NCBI RefSeq assembly: GCF_002024505.1
Contig: NZ_CP019402.1
Span: 2,914,001 to 2,978,000, forward strand
DNA from: Plantibacter flavus
GTDB lineage: Bacteria > Actinomycetota > Actinomycetes > Actinomycetales > Microbacteriaceae
Length of the DNA: 64,000 nt
Reading direction: 5' to 3'
The notes under the pieces are model-generated. The model did no database searches and was not told where the DNA came from. It worked only from the letters and a program-made list of their open reading frames with translations. This document shows, piece after piece, positions 9,002 through 17,588 of the stretch (its first letter is position 1; each line of letters opens with the position of its first letter). Position numbers and translations under genes: made by a program.

Positions 9002-9017
9002 ATGTCATCGATGACAT
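9002..9017. promoter_or_regulatory. LacI operator O2, perfect palindrome
   Basis: ATGTCATCGATGACAT, a perfect 16-bp palindrome with a central CG, as expected for LacI-family operators. It would cover the -35 area of the minus-strand promoter whose -10 is at 8988-8993. The same motif with the same 34-bp spacing is found at 30453-30502. Confidence 0.8.
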
Positions 9018-9074
9018 ACCCCAGCGCGAATTCTTCGGAATCCGGGAACCGGATGGTGACGGAGGCCGGTGGGC

Positions 9075-10130
9075 TCAGTCGCCGAAGTCGTCGGCCGCCG
9101 GCTCGAACACGATCTCGAGGTCGACCTCGAACGACTCCCCGGGCTCCACGGTCCGGCCCGCCTTCCCGCGATCCGGACCGGCCGCGTGACTCGGCCAGCA
9201 GGTGCCGGGTTCGATGCCGAGGGCGTACGACCCCGCGGCCGTGCTCCGCCATACCGTGAGGAACGGCAACTGCTCCGGTCGGAACCGGACCGTGACCGTG
9301 CCGGCCTCGCCCGACAGGGTCGCGATGGACCAGCCGTCGGGCCCGGCGACCGCGTCGAGGGCGTCGACCTGCTCGTCGGCCGCCGGCTCGGGCTCGCCGA
9401 TCACCCGCCGCCAGCCGCCACCGTCCTGGCGTTCGGATGCCGCCCCGCCGGGGACGTCGGCCTCGGCCGCCACGACGGCACCGCCGTGCAGCACCGGCCA
9501 GCCGAGGTTCACGTGGTAGAGCAGGCGTACCGGCTCGGCGACGAACCCCTCGTTCCGGACGACGTCGTGCAGGCGGATCCGCGCGACGCCGACCTCGGCT
9601 CGGATACTGCGGGTCACCGTGAGGTTCTGCTGGAACACGGCGCCCTCGCGGAGCAGGCCGTCGACGAGGAGCTCGTAGCGGCCCGCCGCGGTCCATCGCC
9701 CCTCGCGGCGGGTCACGGTCGCCGGGATGCGATGCGCCCGACCGTGCATCCCACCGTCCGCGTCCGCGGCCAGGCCGACCGCGGTGAGCCCGCAGGTCGT
9801 CAGCAGGCCGCCCTGCCAGCGGCGGGCCCAGCTCTCGGCCTGCGGAGCGGTCGTCGGTGCGACGAACGACACGACCTCGCCGTTCCAGGAGGCCTCGCCG
9901 AGGTCGAGGAACTGGTCGACCTCGACCGTCACCTCGAGTCCGCCGAGGTGGCGCAGTTCGACCTGGCGCCGGCCCGTCGACGGCCCGTCGTCGACGCGGA
10001 CTGCACGCGGAGCCCACGCACGCTCGACGGCACCGGATCGGGCCTCGACGAAGCGTCGACGCCGTGCGCCCCACACGGCGTCGCGGTCGGCCTGGTCGTC
10101 AGGCGTCTGTTCGGGCGGCGTCGTCGTCAT
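9075..10130 (-). CDS. DUF4432-type aldose-1-epimerase-like protein
   Basis: 351 residues, mostly beta-strand, of the galactose-mutarotase superfamily as found in DUF4432 proteins: LTTCGLTAVG, the GRAHRIPATV segment, LLYHVNLGWPVL and the late LGIEPGTCWPS. It would act on the anomeric or ring form of a sugar in the cytoplasm. AGGACCCGCC precedes the ATG. It follows an SDR gene by 69 bp on the same strand, so it probably belongs to that transcript. The ligand is unknown; such proteins often sit in sugar-acid and polyol clusters. Confidence 0.75.
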   Translation of the reverse strand: MTTTPPEQTPDDQADRDAVWGARRRRFVEARSGAVERAWAPRAVRVDDGPSTGRRQVELRHLGGLEVTVEVDQFLDLGEASWNGEVVSFVAPTTAPQAESWARRWQGGLLTTCGLTAVGLAADADGGMHGRAHRIPATVTRREGRWTAAGRYELLVDGLLREGAVFQQNLTVTRSIRAEVGVARIRLHDVVRNEGFVAEPVRLLYHVNLGWPVLHGGAVVAAEADVPGGAASERQDGGGWRRVIGEPEPAADEQVDALDAVAGPDGWSIATLSGEAGTVTVRFRPEQLPFLTVWRSTAAGSYALGIEPGTCWPSHAAGPDRGKAGRTVEPGESFEVDLEIVFEPAADDFGD

Positions 10131-10199
10131 GGCGGGTCCTCGGGTCGGTGCGGTCGGGTCGGTGTGGTCGGGTCGAACGGTTCGGCGGGTGGGGCCGGC

Positions 10200-10967
10200 T
10201 CAGAGGGCGGTGTAGCCGCCGTCGATGACGAGGCTCTGGCCCGTGAGGTACGAGGAGGCGTCGGACGCGAGCAGCAGGACGAGCCCGTGGAGGTCCTCCG
10301 GCTGCCCCATCCGGCCCGCCGGGATGTCCGCGGTCCACTCGGCGGCGAGGTCGGGGTTCGCCTCGGTGAACTCGCGGGTCATGTCCGAGAGGAAGTACCC
10401 GGGGGCGATCGCGTTGACACGGACACCGGAGGGTGCCCACTCGACCGCCAGTGACGACGCGAGGTGACTGACCGCCGCCTTCGACGCGCTGTAGGAGGCC
10501 TGGAACTGCGGCTGATTCACGATGAACGCCGACATCGACGAGATGAAGACCGCCGAGGCGGGCCGGCCCGCGGCGATGGCTCGACGGGCGAAGGACTGCG
10601 CGGCGAAGAAGGTGCCGTCGAGGTTCACGGCGAGCACCTTCCGCCAAGTGTCCGCCGGCACGTCGACGCTGTCGCCCCAGATGGTGATGCCCGCCGCGGT
10701 CACGAGCAGCGACGGCGCGCCGAGCTCGGCCTCGGCAGCGGCGAAGGCGGCCTCGACGGCGGTGGCGTCGGTGACGTCGACCGCATGCGCCGAGGTGCGG
10801 ACGCCGTACTCGGACGCCAACCGCTCGGCCGACTCGTGGACAGTCGGCAAGAGGTCGAGCAACGCCACCTGGACGCCCTGCGCGGCGAGCGCCGTGGCGA
10901 TCGAGTAGCCGAGCCCGCGGGCCCCGCCGGTGATGACGGCCGTGCGGCCGTGGAGGTCAGCGAACAT
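10200..10967 (-). CDS. SDR-family oxidoreductase (gluconate 5-dehydrogenase-like)
   Basis: 255 residues. Classical short-chain dehydrogenase: NAD(P) motif ITGGARGLGYS (near residue 11), VTAAG at the end of beta-4, catalytic Ser in FISSMSAF, Tyr-x-x-x-Lys as YSASKAA, and C-terminal LTGQSLVIDGGYTAL. AAGGA precedes the ATG. It lies 56 bp after the six-gene operon and 69 bp before the DUF4432 gene. A role in oxidising a polyol or interconverting keto-sugars fits the neighbourhood; the substrate is not inferable. Confidence 0.88.
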   Translation of the reverse strand: MFADLHGRTAVITGGARGLGYSIATALAAQGVQVALLDLLPTVHESAERLASEYGVRTSAHAVDVTDATAVEAAFAAAEAELGAPSLLVTAAGITIWGDSVDVPADTWRKVLAVNLDGTFFAAQSFARRAIAAGRPASAVFISSMSAFIVNQPQFQASYSASKAAVSHLASSLAVEWAPSGVRVNAIAPGYFLSDMTREFTEANPDLAAEWTADIPAGRMGQPEDLHGLVLLLASDASSYLTGQSLVIDGGYTAL

Positions 10968-11023
10968 GTGTGGTCCTTCGATCGGGCGGGCTGGTGGAGG
11001 TGTCGGCGGGCGAGGCGAGTCGC

Positions 11024-11770
11024 TCAGATCTCCTGGTCGGTGGGCAGGATGACGAGGTCGCGGATGGTGACGTGTCGGGGTCTGGTGAGCATGAAGAGCA
11101 CGGCGTCGGCGACGTCCTCTGAACGGATGCCGGTGCGTGCGGCGATCTGGTCCTCCACGCCTGAGGCCCCCTCGGCGATCCCCCACAGCTCGTTGAGCAC
11201 GACGCCGGGGGCGACCGCGCCCATCCGCACCCCGGATCCGACGAGGTTCCGCCGGGCGGTGTGGACGAACGACTGCATGGCGTGTTTCGTCGCGGAGTAG
11301 ACGGGCTCCCAGTGGATGTCCTGGTGACCGGACACCGAGCTCGTCACCAGGACGTCGCCCGCGCCCTGCTCGACGAGGTGCGGCAGCGCTGCGCGAACCG
11401 TCGCCATCGCTCCGAGGACGTTGACGCCGACGAGCTCCTCGATCGCGGTCATCGGGGTGTCGACGACGTCACCACCGACGTAGAGGCCCGCGTTGGCGAG
11501 GACGATGTCGAGGCGTCCGAAGGCGGCGAGCGCCAGGGCGACGGCCTGCTCGGACACGGCGGGGTCGGCGAGGTCGCCCGCCAGGAACACGCTCGGTGTC
11601 GGCAGGGCGTCGGCGACGGCCGAGAGTCGCTCGGTGGAGCGTCCCACGAGGACCGTGCGCACCCCGGCAGCGGCGAGCGCCTGGGCGTACGAGCGGCCGA
11701 TGCCCGAGGATGCTCCGGTGATGATCGCGACCTGCCCGGTGAGGTCGGTGGCGCTGGTCGGCTGGCTCAT
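11024..11770 (-). CDS. SDR-family oxidoreductase, last gene of the six-gene operon
   Basis: 248 residues. SDR motifs: IITGASSGIGRSYA, the LANAGLYVGG variant of NNAG, active-site Ser in VTSSVSGHQ, and YSATKHAMQSF containing Tyr-x-x-x-Lys. The C-terminus (RPRHVTIRDLVILPTDQEI) is typical of the YdfG-like subgroup of SDRs. Its ATG overlaps the stop of the aldolase gene by 4 bp, implying translational coupling. Probably a polyol or keto-sugar dehydrogenase. Confidence 0.87.
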   Translation of the reverse strand: MSQPTSATDLTGQVAIITGASSGIGRSYAQALAAAGVRTVLVGRSTERLSAVADALPTPSVFLAGDLADPAVSEQAVALALAAFGRLDIVLANAGLYVGGDVVDTPMTAIEELVGVNVLGAMATVRAALPHLVEQGAGDVLVTSSVSGHQDIHWEPVYSATKHAMQSFVHTARRNLVGSGVRMGAVAPGVVLNELWGIAEGASGVEDQIAARTGIRSEDVADAVLFMLTRPRHVTIRDLVILPTDQEI

Positions 11771-12609
11771 GTCGTGGTCCTTCCGTGCGCCGTCCCGGCG
11801 CGGGCGGTCGTGGATTCCTGCGCGGCGAGCGCGGCTCGACGCAGCAGTTCGTCGGGTCTCGTGTCGATGCGTGCGACGGCCTCGTCGCTCAGGTACACCG
11901 GCCCGCCCGCGGCGAGTGCTCCGAGGAGCACCTGGGCGACCTTCACGGCCATCTCGGTGATCCGGAGGACCTCGGCCGCACTCGAACCGAGGGCGAACAT
12001 CCCGTGGTTCTGCAGGTACAGGACCTTCGGCACCCGACCGGTCGTGGCGAGCTGCCCACGGAGCATGCGGCGGACCGTGCGGGCGAGTTCGAGCCCGGGG
12101 TCGACGTAGGGCACGAGCAGCGGATCGGTGCCGAGGACCACGATCTGGTCGGGGAAGAGGGAACCTCGGGTCAGGGCGTCGGCCGACGGCGAGCAGAGCA
12201 GGGCGTTGACCGGCGCGGGGTGGGTGTGGCCGACCGCGACGACGCCGGGCAGGTCGAGGCAGACGGCGTGGAGGATCGCCTCCACCGAGGGGCGCCGACC
12301 GTTCCCCGCGAGCGCCGCGGCATCGAACAGCGCGGCCACCTCGGCGTCCCCGCCCGCGTGCGAGTCGACGAGGTCGAGCACCGGTCCGATCGCGAGACGG
12401 ACCGCGTCGTCGGCGGTCGCCACGGCCATGGACGCGCCGCTCGCCTTCACGAGCATCGCCCGAACACCGTCCTCTGGCAGGAGCAGGGAGGTGTTGCCCT
12501 CCGCCAGGAGCGCCCACGCCCGATCGGGGTGGCCGAGGTCGCGCGAGAAGGCGACGAAGCGGTCGAGGAGGTCCGTCTCGGTCTCCGGCTGGTCGGTGCG
12601 GTCGGTCAT
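11767..12609 (-). CDS. Class II aldolase/adducin-family protein (rhamnulose-1-phosphate aldolase-like)
   Basis: 280 residues. Zinc-dependent aldolase/epimerase fold of the fuculose/rhamnulose/ribulose phosphate group: substrate phosphate-binding start AEGNTSLL, VKASGASM, Zn-ligand segments GHTHPAPVNALL and LYLQNHGMFALG. About the size of RhaD (274 residues) and longer than FucA or AraD. Placed directly after a rhamnulokinase-like gene with a 4-bp overlap, so the pair probably phosphorylates and cleaves a ketose-1-phosphate to DHAP and an aldehyde. No isomerase gene accompanies it. The specific ketose is inference. Confidence 0.83.
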   Translation of the reverse strand: MTDRTDQPETETDLLDRFVAFSRDLGHPDRAWALLAEGNTSLLLPEDGVRAMLVKASGASMAVATADDAVRLAIGPVLDLVDSHAGGDAEVAALFDAAALAGNGRRPSVEAILHAVCLDLPGVVAVGHTHPAPVNALLCSPSADALTRGSLFPDQIVVLGTDPLLVPYVDPGLELARTVRRMLRGQLATTGRVPKVLYLQNHGMFALGSSAAEVLRITEMAVKVAQVLLGALAAGGPVYLSDEAVARIDTRPDELLRRAALAAQESTTARAGTAHGRTTT

Positions 12610-14087
12610 GTCGGTGTCCGCTCATGGTCATGGTCATGGTCGTGATCGTCCTGGCCGTGCCGGTAGACCGCGTCGAGCGACGGCGCGTGACCGGCCGCGA
12701 CGAGTTGCACGGCCAGGTTGCCGAGCGCCGAAGCCTCCGCCGGGCCGACGGTGACCGGAAGACCGGTCCGTGCCGCCGTGCGGGCACACAGGAGCCGGTT
12801 GCGCGATCCGCCGCCGACGATGCGGACCGAACGGATCGTCACCCCGGTGATCGCCTCGCAGGCCCGGACCGTCTCGGCGTAGGCGACCGCGAGGCTCTCG
12901 ACCACGCTGCGCACGGTGTCGCTCCGTCCGCCCGGTGGACGCTGTCCGGTCTCCCGGCAAAGCGTCGCGATGCGTTCCGGCATGTCCCCCGGCACGAGCA
13001 GGCGTGGGTCGGCGACGTCGAACACGGCGGGCGTGACGTCCGTGGCCGCGTCTGTTTCCGCCTCGGACACGGCCGCCACGAGTTCGACGAGGTCGACCGC
13101 GCTCCCGTCCTCTGCGGACCAGGCGCGGGCGCACTCCGTGAGCAGCCACATCCCCGCCAGGTTGCGGAGGAGCAGGGAGGATCCGGCGGCACCGGCCTCG
13201 TTCGTGAAGCCGGCGTCCCGCGAGTGCTCCGTGAGCACCGGCGCCGGCAGGCACACCCCGACGAGGGACCAGCTGCCGCTCGAGACGAGGAGCTCCGCGC
13301 CGTCCGGGCGGGCGAAGGCGAGTGCGGACGCGGTGTCGTGCTCCGCGACGCGGTGGACGGGGATCGGCACGCTCGACCCGAGACGCGCGGTGACCTCCGG
13401 CGTCGTCGGGCCGGCGACCGTCCCCGGTGCGACCACCGGCGGGAAGTCGAAGCCGTCGAGACCCCAGCGACGGATGAGCTCCGCCGCCCAGTCGCCGGTG
13501 CCCTGATCGAGCAGCTGCGTCGTCGAGGCGATCGTGCGCTCCGCTCCGACGACGCCTGTGAGCAGCCACACCCAGAGGTCCGGGACGAGCAACACGGTCG
13601 GGCGATCGCCGTCGGCTCGGCGGACGTCGAGCTCCTCGGCACGGGACCGCAGCTGGTAGGAGGTGTTGATGGTCTGCTCCAGCACGCCGGTCACCGCGTA
13701 GGCCGTCGCGGCGTCGACGAGCACGGCGGCACGGGCCGGACCGTCGGCGTCGGCGCCGCGGTGGTGCGGCACGGTCGGGAACGCGGTACCGCTGCCGACG
13801 CCCACGAGTGCGACGTCGACGCCCCAGCTGTCGACCCCGATCCCGTCGAGCACACCGCCCGCGGCCGCTGCGATCCGGACGGCCTCCGCGAGCCCGACGA
13901 GGGTCTCCTCGAACAGGCGCTCCGCATCCCACCGGAGTCGACCGTCCTGCGTGATCGGGCCGTTGGGGAACCGGTGCACCTCGGTGAGCGCCAAGCGGCC
14001 GTCGGCCCAGCGGCCGAGCATGACGCGACCGCTCGACGCACCGAGGTCCACGGCGGCGTGGAAGCGTGGAACGGCCTGATCGATCAT
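12606..14087 (-). CDS. rhaB: Rhamnulokinase-type FGGY kinase with a His/Asp tail
   Basis: 493 residues. Matches rhamnulokinases: AAVDLGASSGRVMLG, DGIGVDSWGVDVALV, PHHRGAD, WLLTGVVGAERTIASTTQLLD, SSGSWSLVGV and IVGGGSRNRLLC. Would phosphorylate a 6-deoxy or other ketohexulose at O1. The last 17 residues, HGQDDHDHDHDHERTPT, form a His-Asp repeat encoded by a CATGAC-type microsatellite near 12620-12650; this is not part of the fold and resembles a metal-binding tail. ATG at 14087 overlaps the preceding PfkB stop by 4 bp. Start chosen because MIDQAVPRFHAAVDLG aligns with kinase N-termini. Confidence 0.82.
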   Translation of the reverse strand: MIDQAVPRFHAAVDLGASSGRVMLGRWADGRLALTEVHRFPNGPITQDGRLRWDAERLFEETLVGLAEAVRIAAAAGGVLDGIGVDSWGVDVALVGVGSGTAFPTVPHHRGADADGPARAAVLVDAATAYAVTGVLEQTINTSYQLRSRAEELDVRRADGDRPTVLLVPDLWVWLLTGVVGAERTIASTTQLLDQGTGDWAAELIRRWGLDGFDFPPVVAPGTVAGPTTPEVTARLGSSVPIPVHRVAEHDTASALAFARPDGAELLVSSGSWSLVGVCLPAPVLTEHSRDAGFTNEAGAAGSSLLLRNLAGMWLLTECARAWSAEDGSAVDLVELVAAVSEAETDAATDVTPAVFDVADPRLLVPGDMPERIATLCRETGQRPPGGRSDTVRSVVESLAVAYAETVRACEAITGVTIRSVRIVGGGSRNRLLCARTAARTGLPVTVGPAEASALGNLAVQLVAAGHAPSLDAVYRHGQDDHDHDHDHERTPT

Positions 14088-15088
14088 GGCGTCGTCGCCT
14101 CGTCGCGTGGCGGCGTGGCCGGTTCGCTCAGCGGTGTCGTCGGGTCGGGGTCCTGGACGGCGACCGGTGTGGTCAGCGCCTCGAGGGAGGTGAGGATGGT
14201 CGTCGCGCTCGACACGGCGAGCGCACCCCAGGCGGCGGCCGACGCGACCGCGGCCGCCGGGTCGTCCCGGCCGTCCTCGCCGTGGAGTCCGACGAGGAAT
14301 CCGGCCAACGAGGCGTCGCCGGCCCCGGCCGTGTTCACGACCGTGGCTGCGACGTGCGCGTGCCACAGCCCTGCCGCGGTGCGGAGGAGCGCCCCGTCGG
14401 CGCCCATGCTCACGTAGACGAGGTCGCAGCCGGCACGGTGCAGTTCGTCGGCGGCGGAGGCGACGTCGCCGATCGTCAGCAGCTCACGGCCGGTGAGCTC
14501 GGCGAGCTCGTGCGCGTTCGGTTTGAGCAGGTGGACGAGGTCGAGGTTCGCGACGGCGGTCTCGAGCGCCGCACCCGCGGTGTCGACGGCCACGCGCGCT
14601 CCCCGGTCACCCGCCTGACGGAGCAACTGGATGATGTCGACGGGGCCGGTGCCGCCCTGGACCGTCGGGATCGTGCCGGAGAGGACGAGCCAGTCCGCGC
14701 CGATCCGGTCGATCTCCGCGCCGGAGGTGGCGACGACGGCGGCCCAGTCCTCGGCACGCAGCGGGATCGCCGGTTCGTTGACCTTGGTCGTTCCGGTCGC
14801 GGCGTCGAGGATGGTCGTGTTCACGCGCGTCCGACCGTCGGTCGGGACGACGGCGAGCAACGTCCGGAGCGCCGGGTCGTCGGCGAGGATCCGTCCGTCC
14901 GCACCCATCGGCACCACCGCACGGACCGGGAGCGGCGAGAGGGTGACCGCCCGCGCGACGTTGACGCCCTTCCCGCTCAGCTCGGTGGACACGCCCACCG
15001 CCCGGTTGACGTCGCCGAGTCGGAGCCCGTCGACGCGATAGGTCTGGTCGATCGCGGCCGCCGGCGTGACCGTCACGATGCCGCTCAT
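14084..15088 (-). CDS. PfkB-family hexose kinase (1-phosphofructokinase/tagatose-6-P kinase type)
   Basis: 334 residues. FruK/LacC-like layout: N-terminal IVTVTPAAAIDQTYRVD, the GKGVNVARAV glycine motif (40s), TKVNEP, LVLSGTIP, LLKPNAHELAELTGREL, and the anion-hole/catalytic VVNTAGAGDASLAGFLVG with GAGD. These kinases add a second phosphate to fructose-1-P or phosphorylate tagatose-6-P, giving a bisphosphate for an aldolase such as those at 6501-7421 or 18415-19233. The C-terminal ~25 residues are Pro/Thr-rich and probably disordered. Overlaps DeoR and RhaB genes by 4 bp on each side. Confidence 0.88.
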   Translation of the reverse strand: MSGIVTVTPAAAIDQTYRVDGLRLGDVNRAVGVSTELSGKGVNVARAVTLSPLPVRAVVPMGADGRILADDPALRTLLAVVPTDGRTRVNTTILDAATGTTKVNEPAIPLRAEDWAAVVATSGAEIDRIGADWLVLSGTIPTVQGGTGPVDIIQLLRQAGDRGARVAVDTAGAALETAVANLDLVHLLKPNAHELAELTGRELLTIGDVASAADELHRAGCDLVYVSMGADGALLRTAAGLWHAHVAATVVNTAGAGDASLAGFLVGLHGEDGRDDPAAAVASAAAWGALAVSSATTILTSLEALTTPVAVQDPDPTTPLSEPATPPRDEATTP

Positions 15089-15870
15089 GCGTCCGCCCCG
15101 ACCGTCTCGACGCGGACGCCGGTCGAGCGGAGGCTGTCGAGGGTCGGTTCGTCGACGCCCTGATGCACCACCGCCACGTCGAGACGGGTGGCCGGGACGG
15201 AGGCCGCGAGGCCGTCGGCGCCGAACGTCGCCGGGTCGGCCAGGAGGATCGCCGTGGAGGCGAGTTCGGCCGCGGCCGCGACGACCGCCGCCTCCTCCGG
15301 CGAGGCGTGGAGCAGTCGGCCGTCCGCGGAGACACCGAGCGCCTCGACGACCGCGACGTCGAGGCGGAGGCCGGCGAGCTGCTCGCGCGCCCAGGCGCCG
15401 GTGAGGACGCCGCGCCCGTCCGCCGTTCCGCCGACGAGGTGGACGACGGCCGATTCCTCGGCAGCGGCCGCGGCCAGGGCGACCGGCACCGAAGCCGTCA
15501 CGATGACGGTCCCGGCGGTCGTCGCGAGGCCCCCGGCGAGCGCTTCGCAGGCTGAGCCCGCGCCGAGGAAGACCGCTGAGCCCGGGTCGACCAGGGTCAG
15601 CGCCCGCGCGGCGAGCGTACCGGACACTCCGGCGTCCTGGCCCGGGTCGAGGTCGGTGCGCACCGCCCCGCCGTGCGCGCGTCGGAGGCGTCCGTCGAGT
15701 TCGAGCACGCGGAGGTCGCGTCGGATCGTCTCCTCGGTCACGCCGAGGTCCACTGCGAGCCGGCCGACTTCGACCCGCCCGTCCTGGTCGAGTCGGGTGA
15801 GGATCTCCCGACGCCGGTCGTCCACCGGGCTGGACGTGGCCGTCCCGCGGCCGCCGACGGACGCGCTCAT
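15085..15870 (-). CDS. DeoR/GlpR-family regulator inside the six-gene operon
   Basis: 261 residues. N-terminal winged HTH with the DeoR signature RREILTRLDQDGRVEVGRLA and VTEETIRRDLRVLE, then a sugar-phosphate-sensing DeoRC domain (FLGAGSACEALAGGL, VTASVPVAL, VEALGVSADGRLLHASPEEA). In this family the inducer is usually a phosphorylated intermediate of the pathway. The usual TxK substrate motif near the C-terminus is poorly conserved (ILLADPATFG replaces the usual ADxSKFG), so ligand binding may differ. ATG overlaps the FGGY stop by 4 bp. Confidence 0.85.
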   Translation of the reverse strand: MSASVGGRGTATSSPVDDRRREILTRLDQDGRVEVGRLAVDLGVTEETIRRDLRVLELDGRLRRAHGGAVRTDLDPGQDAGVSGTLAARALTLVDPGSAVFLGAGSACEALAGGLATTAGTVIVTASVPVALAAAAAEESAVVHLVGGTADGRGVLTGAWAREQLAGLRLDVAVVEALGVSADGRLLHASPEEAAVVAAAAELASTAILLADPATFGADGLAASVPATRLDVAVVHQGVDEPTLDSLRSTGVRVETVGADA

Positions 15871-17456
15871 CGTTCCACCCCGGCACGGTCGTCGCGTTCC
15901 GACGACGGACCGTCGGGGCTCGGCTCGTCGGCCCGTCGTCGCCACCACGGGCCGAGAGCCTCGACGAGCTCGTCGAACGCGGTTCCGACCCCGGCCCAGT
16001 ACGCGGCTGAGGCGTCCGTCGGCAGGACGGCGGGTGCGTGTCGGACGAGGTCGTGCTGGGCCTGTTCCACCGACGGCAGGAGTCCGGTGGCGACCCCGGC
16101 GACGATCGCGGCGCCGAGGGCCCCGGCCTCCTCGGAGTCGACGACCGTCACGGGCGCCCCGAGGGCGTTGGCCACGAGTTGCACGTACAGCGGCGACCGC
16201 GCGAGGCCGCCGCCGAGGACGATCGGCTCGTCCCACCGGAACCGTTCGCCGAGCGCCCGGGTGTGCCAACGGTGCATGAGCACGATGCCCTCGAGGGCTC
16301 CGCGCAGGACGTGTGCCCGGGTGTGCCAGTCTCGGACGCCGACGAGGGTGGCCGACGCCTCGGCGCCGAGCGGCGAGTCCGATTGGAAGGGCAGGACGAG
16401 CGGCACGTGCTCCTCCGGAAGGAGTGCTGCGGCCTCGGCGATCAGCGTGTCACGGCCCGTGGCGTCGGTCACGCCCAGGAGCCGGAGCGTCCAGTCGAAG
16501 GAGGGCGATGCCGTCGCCGAGGTGGACATCGCGATCCGCAGGTCCGGGGTGATCGAGAGGCGGGACTGCCACCGCGGGTCCACGTCGGGCTGAGTCGTCG
16601 TCACGCCGTTGGTGCTGAACGAGCCGGCCACGAGGGCGAGCCGCCCGGGGACGAGCGCTCCCATGCCGATCGACGAGGCCTGCACGTCGTGGAGTCCCGA
16701 CACGACCGGCGTCCCGGCGACGAGGCCCGTCACCGCGGCGGCCGCCGGCAGCACCGACCCGACGATCGTGCCGCTCGGGTTGATCGGCGGCAGCAGGCGG
16801 AGCAGTTCGGCGGGCAGGCCATAGGCGTCGAGGACCTCGGCGCTCCAGGTGGCGGTCCCGACGTCGAGGAAGGAGGCGCAGGCGTCGGAGTAGTCGGTTG
16901 AGATCTCGCCGGTGAGCCGCAGACGGACCGCGTCCTTGCAGAAGAGCATCGCATCGGCTTGCTGGACACGCTCCGGGTCGTGCCGGAGCAGCCAGCGGAG
17001 GAGGTTGCCGGCGGCGCCCGGCGTCGGCAGCTGTCCGGAGCGTTCGAGCACCACGCGCAGCCGGTCGGGATCGGAGGCGAGTTCGGCGGCCTCGACGTGC
17101 GCCCGGGAGTCCATCGCCGTGATGGCCGGGCCGACCGGTGCTCCCGCGGCGGTCACGAGGTGCAGGCCGTCGCCGTGGCCGGTGATCCCGACGGCGGCGA
17201 CCAGGCTCGGGTCGACACCCGACGTCGCCATCACCTCCGACACCGCGTCGGCGACCGCGGCCCAGAGGGCGTCCTGCGACCGCTCGGCGTGCCGGGCGAC
17301 GGGGCGGTCGACGGGGCTCGCGCGCCGAGCGACGGCGACCGGGTGCAACCGCTCGTCGTGGAGGACGGCCTTGACCGCGGTCTGCCCGACGTCGATCCCG
17401 AGGAGGAACCGCGACCCCGACTCGTGGGGTGCGCTGTGCGGCCCGTGCTCAGCCAT
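15867..17456 (-). CDS. FGGY-family pentulose kinase (LyxK-like), first gene of six-gene operon
   Basis: 529 residues. FGGY kinase: LLGIDVGQTAVKAVL, ITGHGDGLHLV, AITAMDSRA, VAGSFSTNGV and VLGGGLARSPLYVQLVANAL. The segments LLRWLLRHDPERV and LPFQSDSPLG...THTRAHVLRGALEGIV-like order recall the L-xylulose/3-keto-L-gulonate kinase LyxK more than xylulokinase XylB. GGAAGG lies 6 nt before the chosen ATG; an ATG 24 nt upstream is less well placed. The last ~35 residues are charged and probably disordered. Divergent from a DeoR gene (132 bp between starts). Confidence 0.84.
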   Translation of the reverse strand: MAEHGPHSAPHESGSRFLLGIDVGQTAVKAVLHDERLHPVAVARRASPVDRPVARHAERSQDALWAAVADAVSEVMATSGVDPSLVAAVGITGHGDGLHLVTAAGAPVGPAITAMDSRAHVEAAELASDPDRLRVVLERSGQLPTPGAAGNLLRWLLRHDPERVQQADAMLFCKDAVRLRLTGEISTDYSDACASFLDVGTATWSAEVLDAYGLPAELLRLLPPINPSGTIVGSVLPAAAAVTGLVAGTPVVSGLHDVQASSIGMGALVPGRLALVAGSFSTNGVTTTQPDVDPRWQSRLSITPDLRIAMSTSATASPSFDWTLRLLGVTDATGRDTLIAEAAALLPEEHVPLVLPFQSDSPLGAEASATLVGVRDWHTRAHVLRGALEGIVLMHRWHTRALGERFRWDEPIVLGGGLARSPLYVQLVANALGAPVTVVDSEEAGALGAAIVAGVATGLLPSVEQAQHDLVRHAPAVLPTDASAAYWAGVGTAFDELVEALGPWWRRRADEPSPDGPSSERDDRAGVER

Positions 17457-17588
17457 CGGCGGCCTTCCGTTCGTCGTCATCGTCGTCGTCGGGTGCGCCC
17501 GATCATGTTGATCTTTGCACCGATCCCACCGAACCGGAAGGGATATCGGACAGATTCGGATACGCTGGCCAGACCGGACGGAGCAGTC

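Noticed and set aside
12606..15886. Long open frames on both strands across the six-gene operon and elsewhere.
   Set aside because: Arg/Pro/Ala/Gly-rich products typical of shadow frames in high-GC DNA; the annotated genes have domain motifs and overlapping starts.
17457..17588. DeoR operator between the divergent DeoR gene and six-gene operon.
   Set aside because: GATATCGGACAGATTCGGATAC contains loose repeats, but no clear symmetrical or direct-repeat site can be defined by eye.
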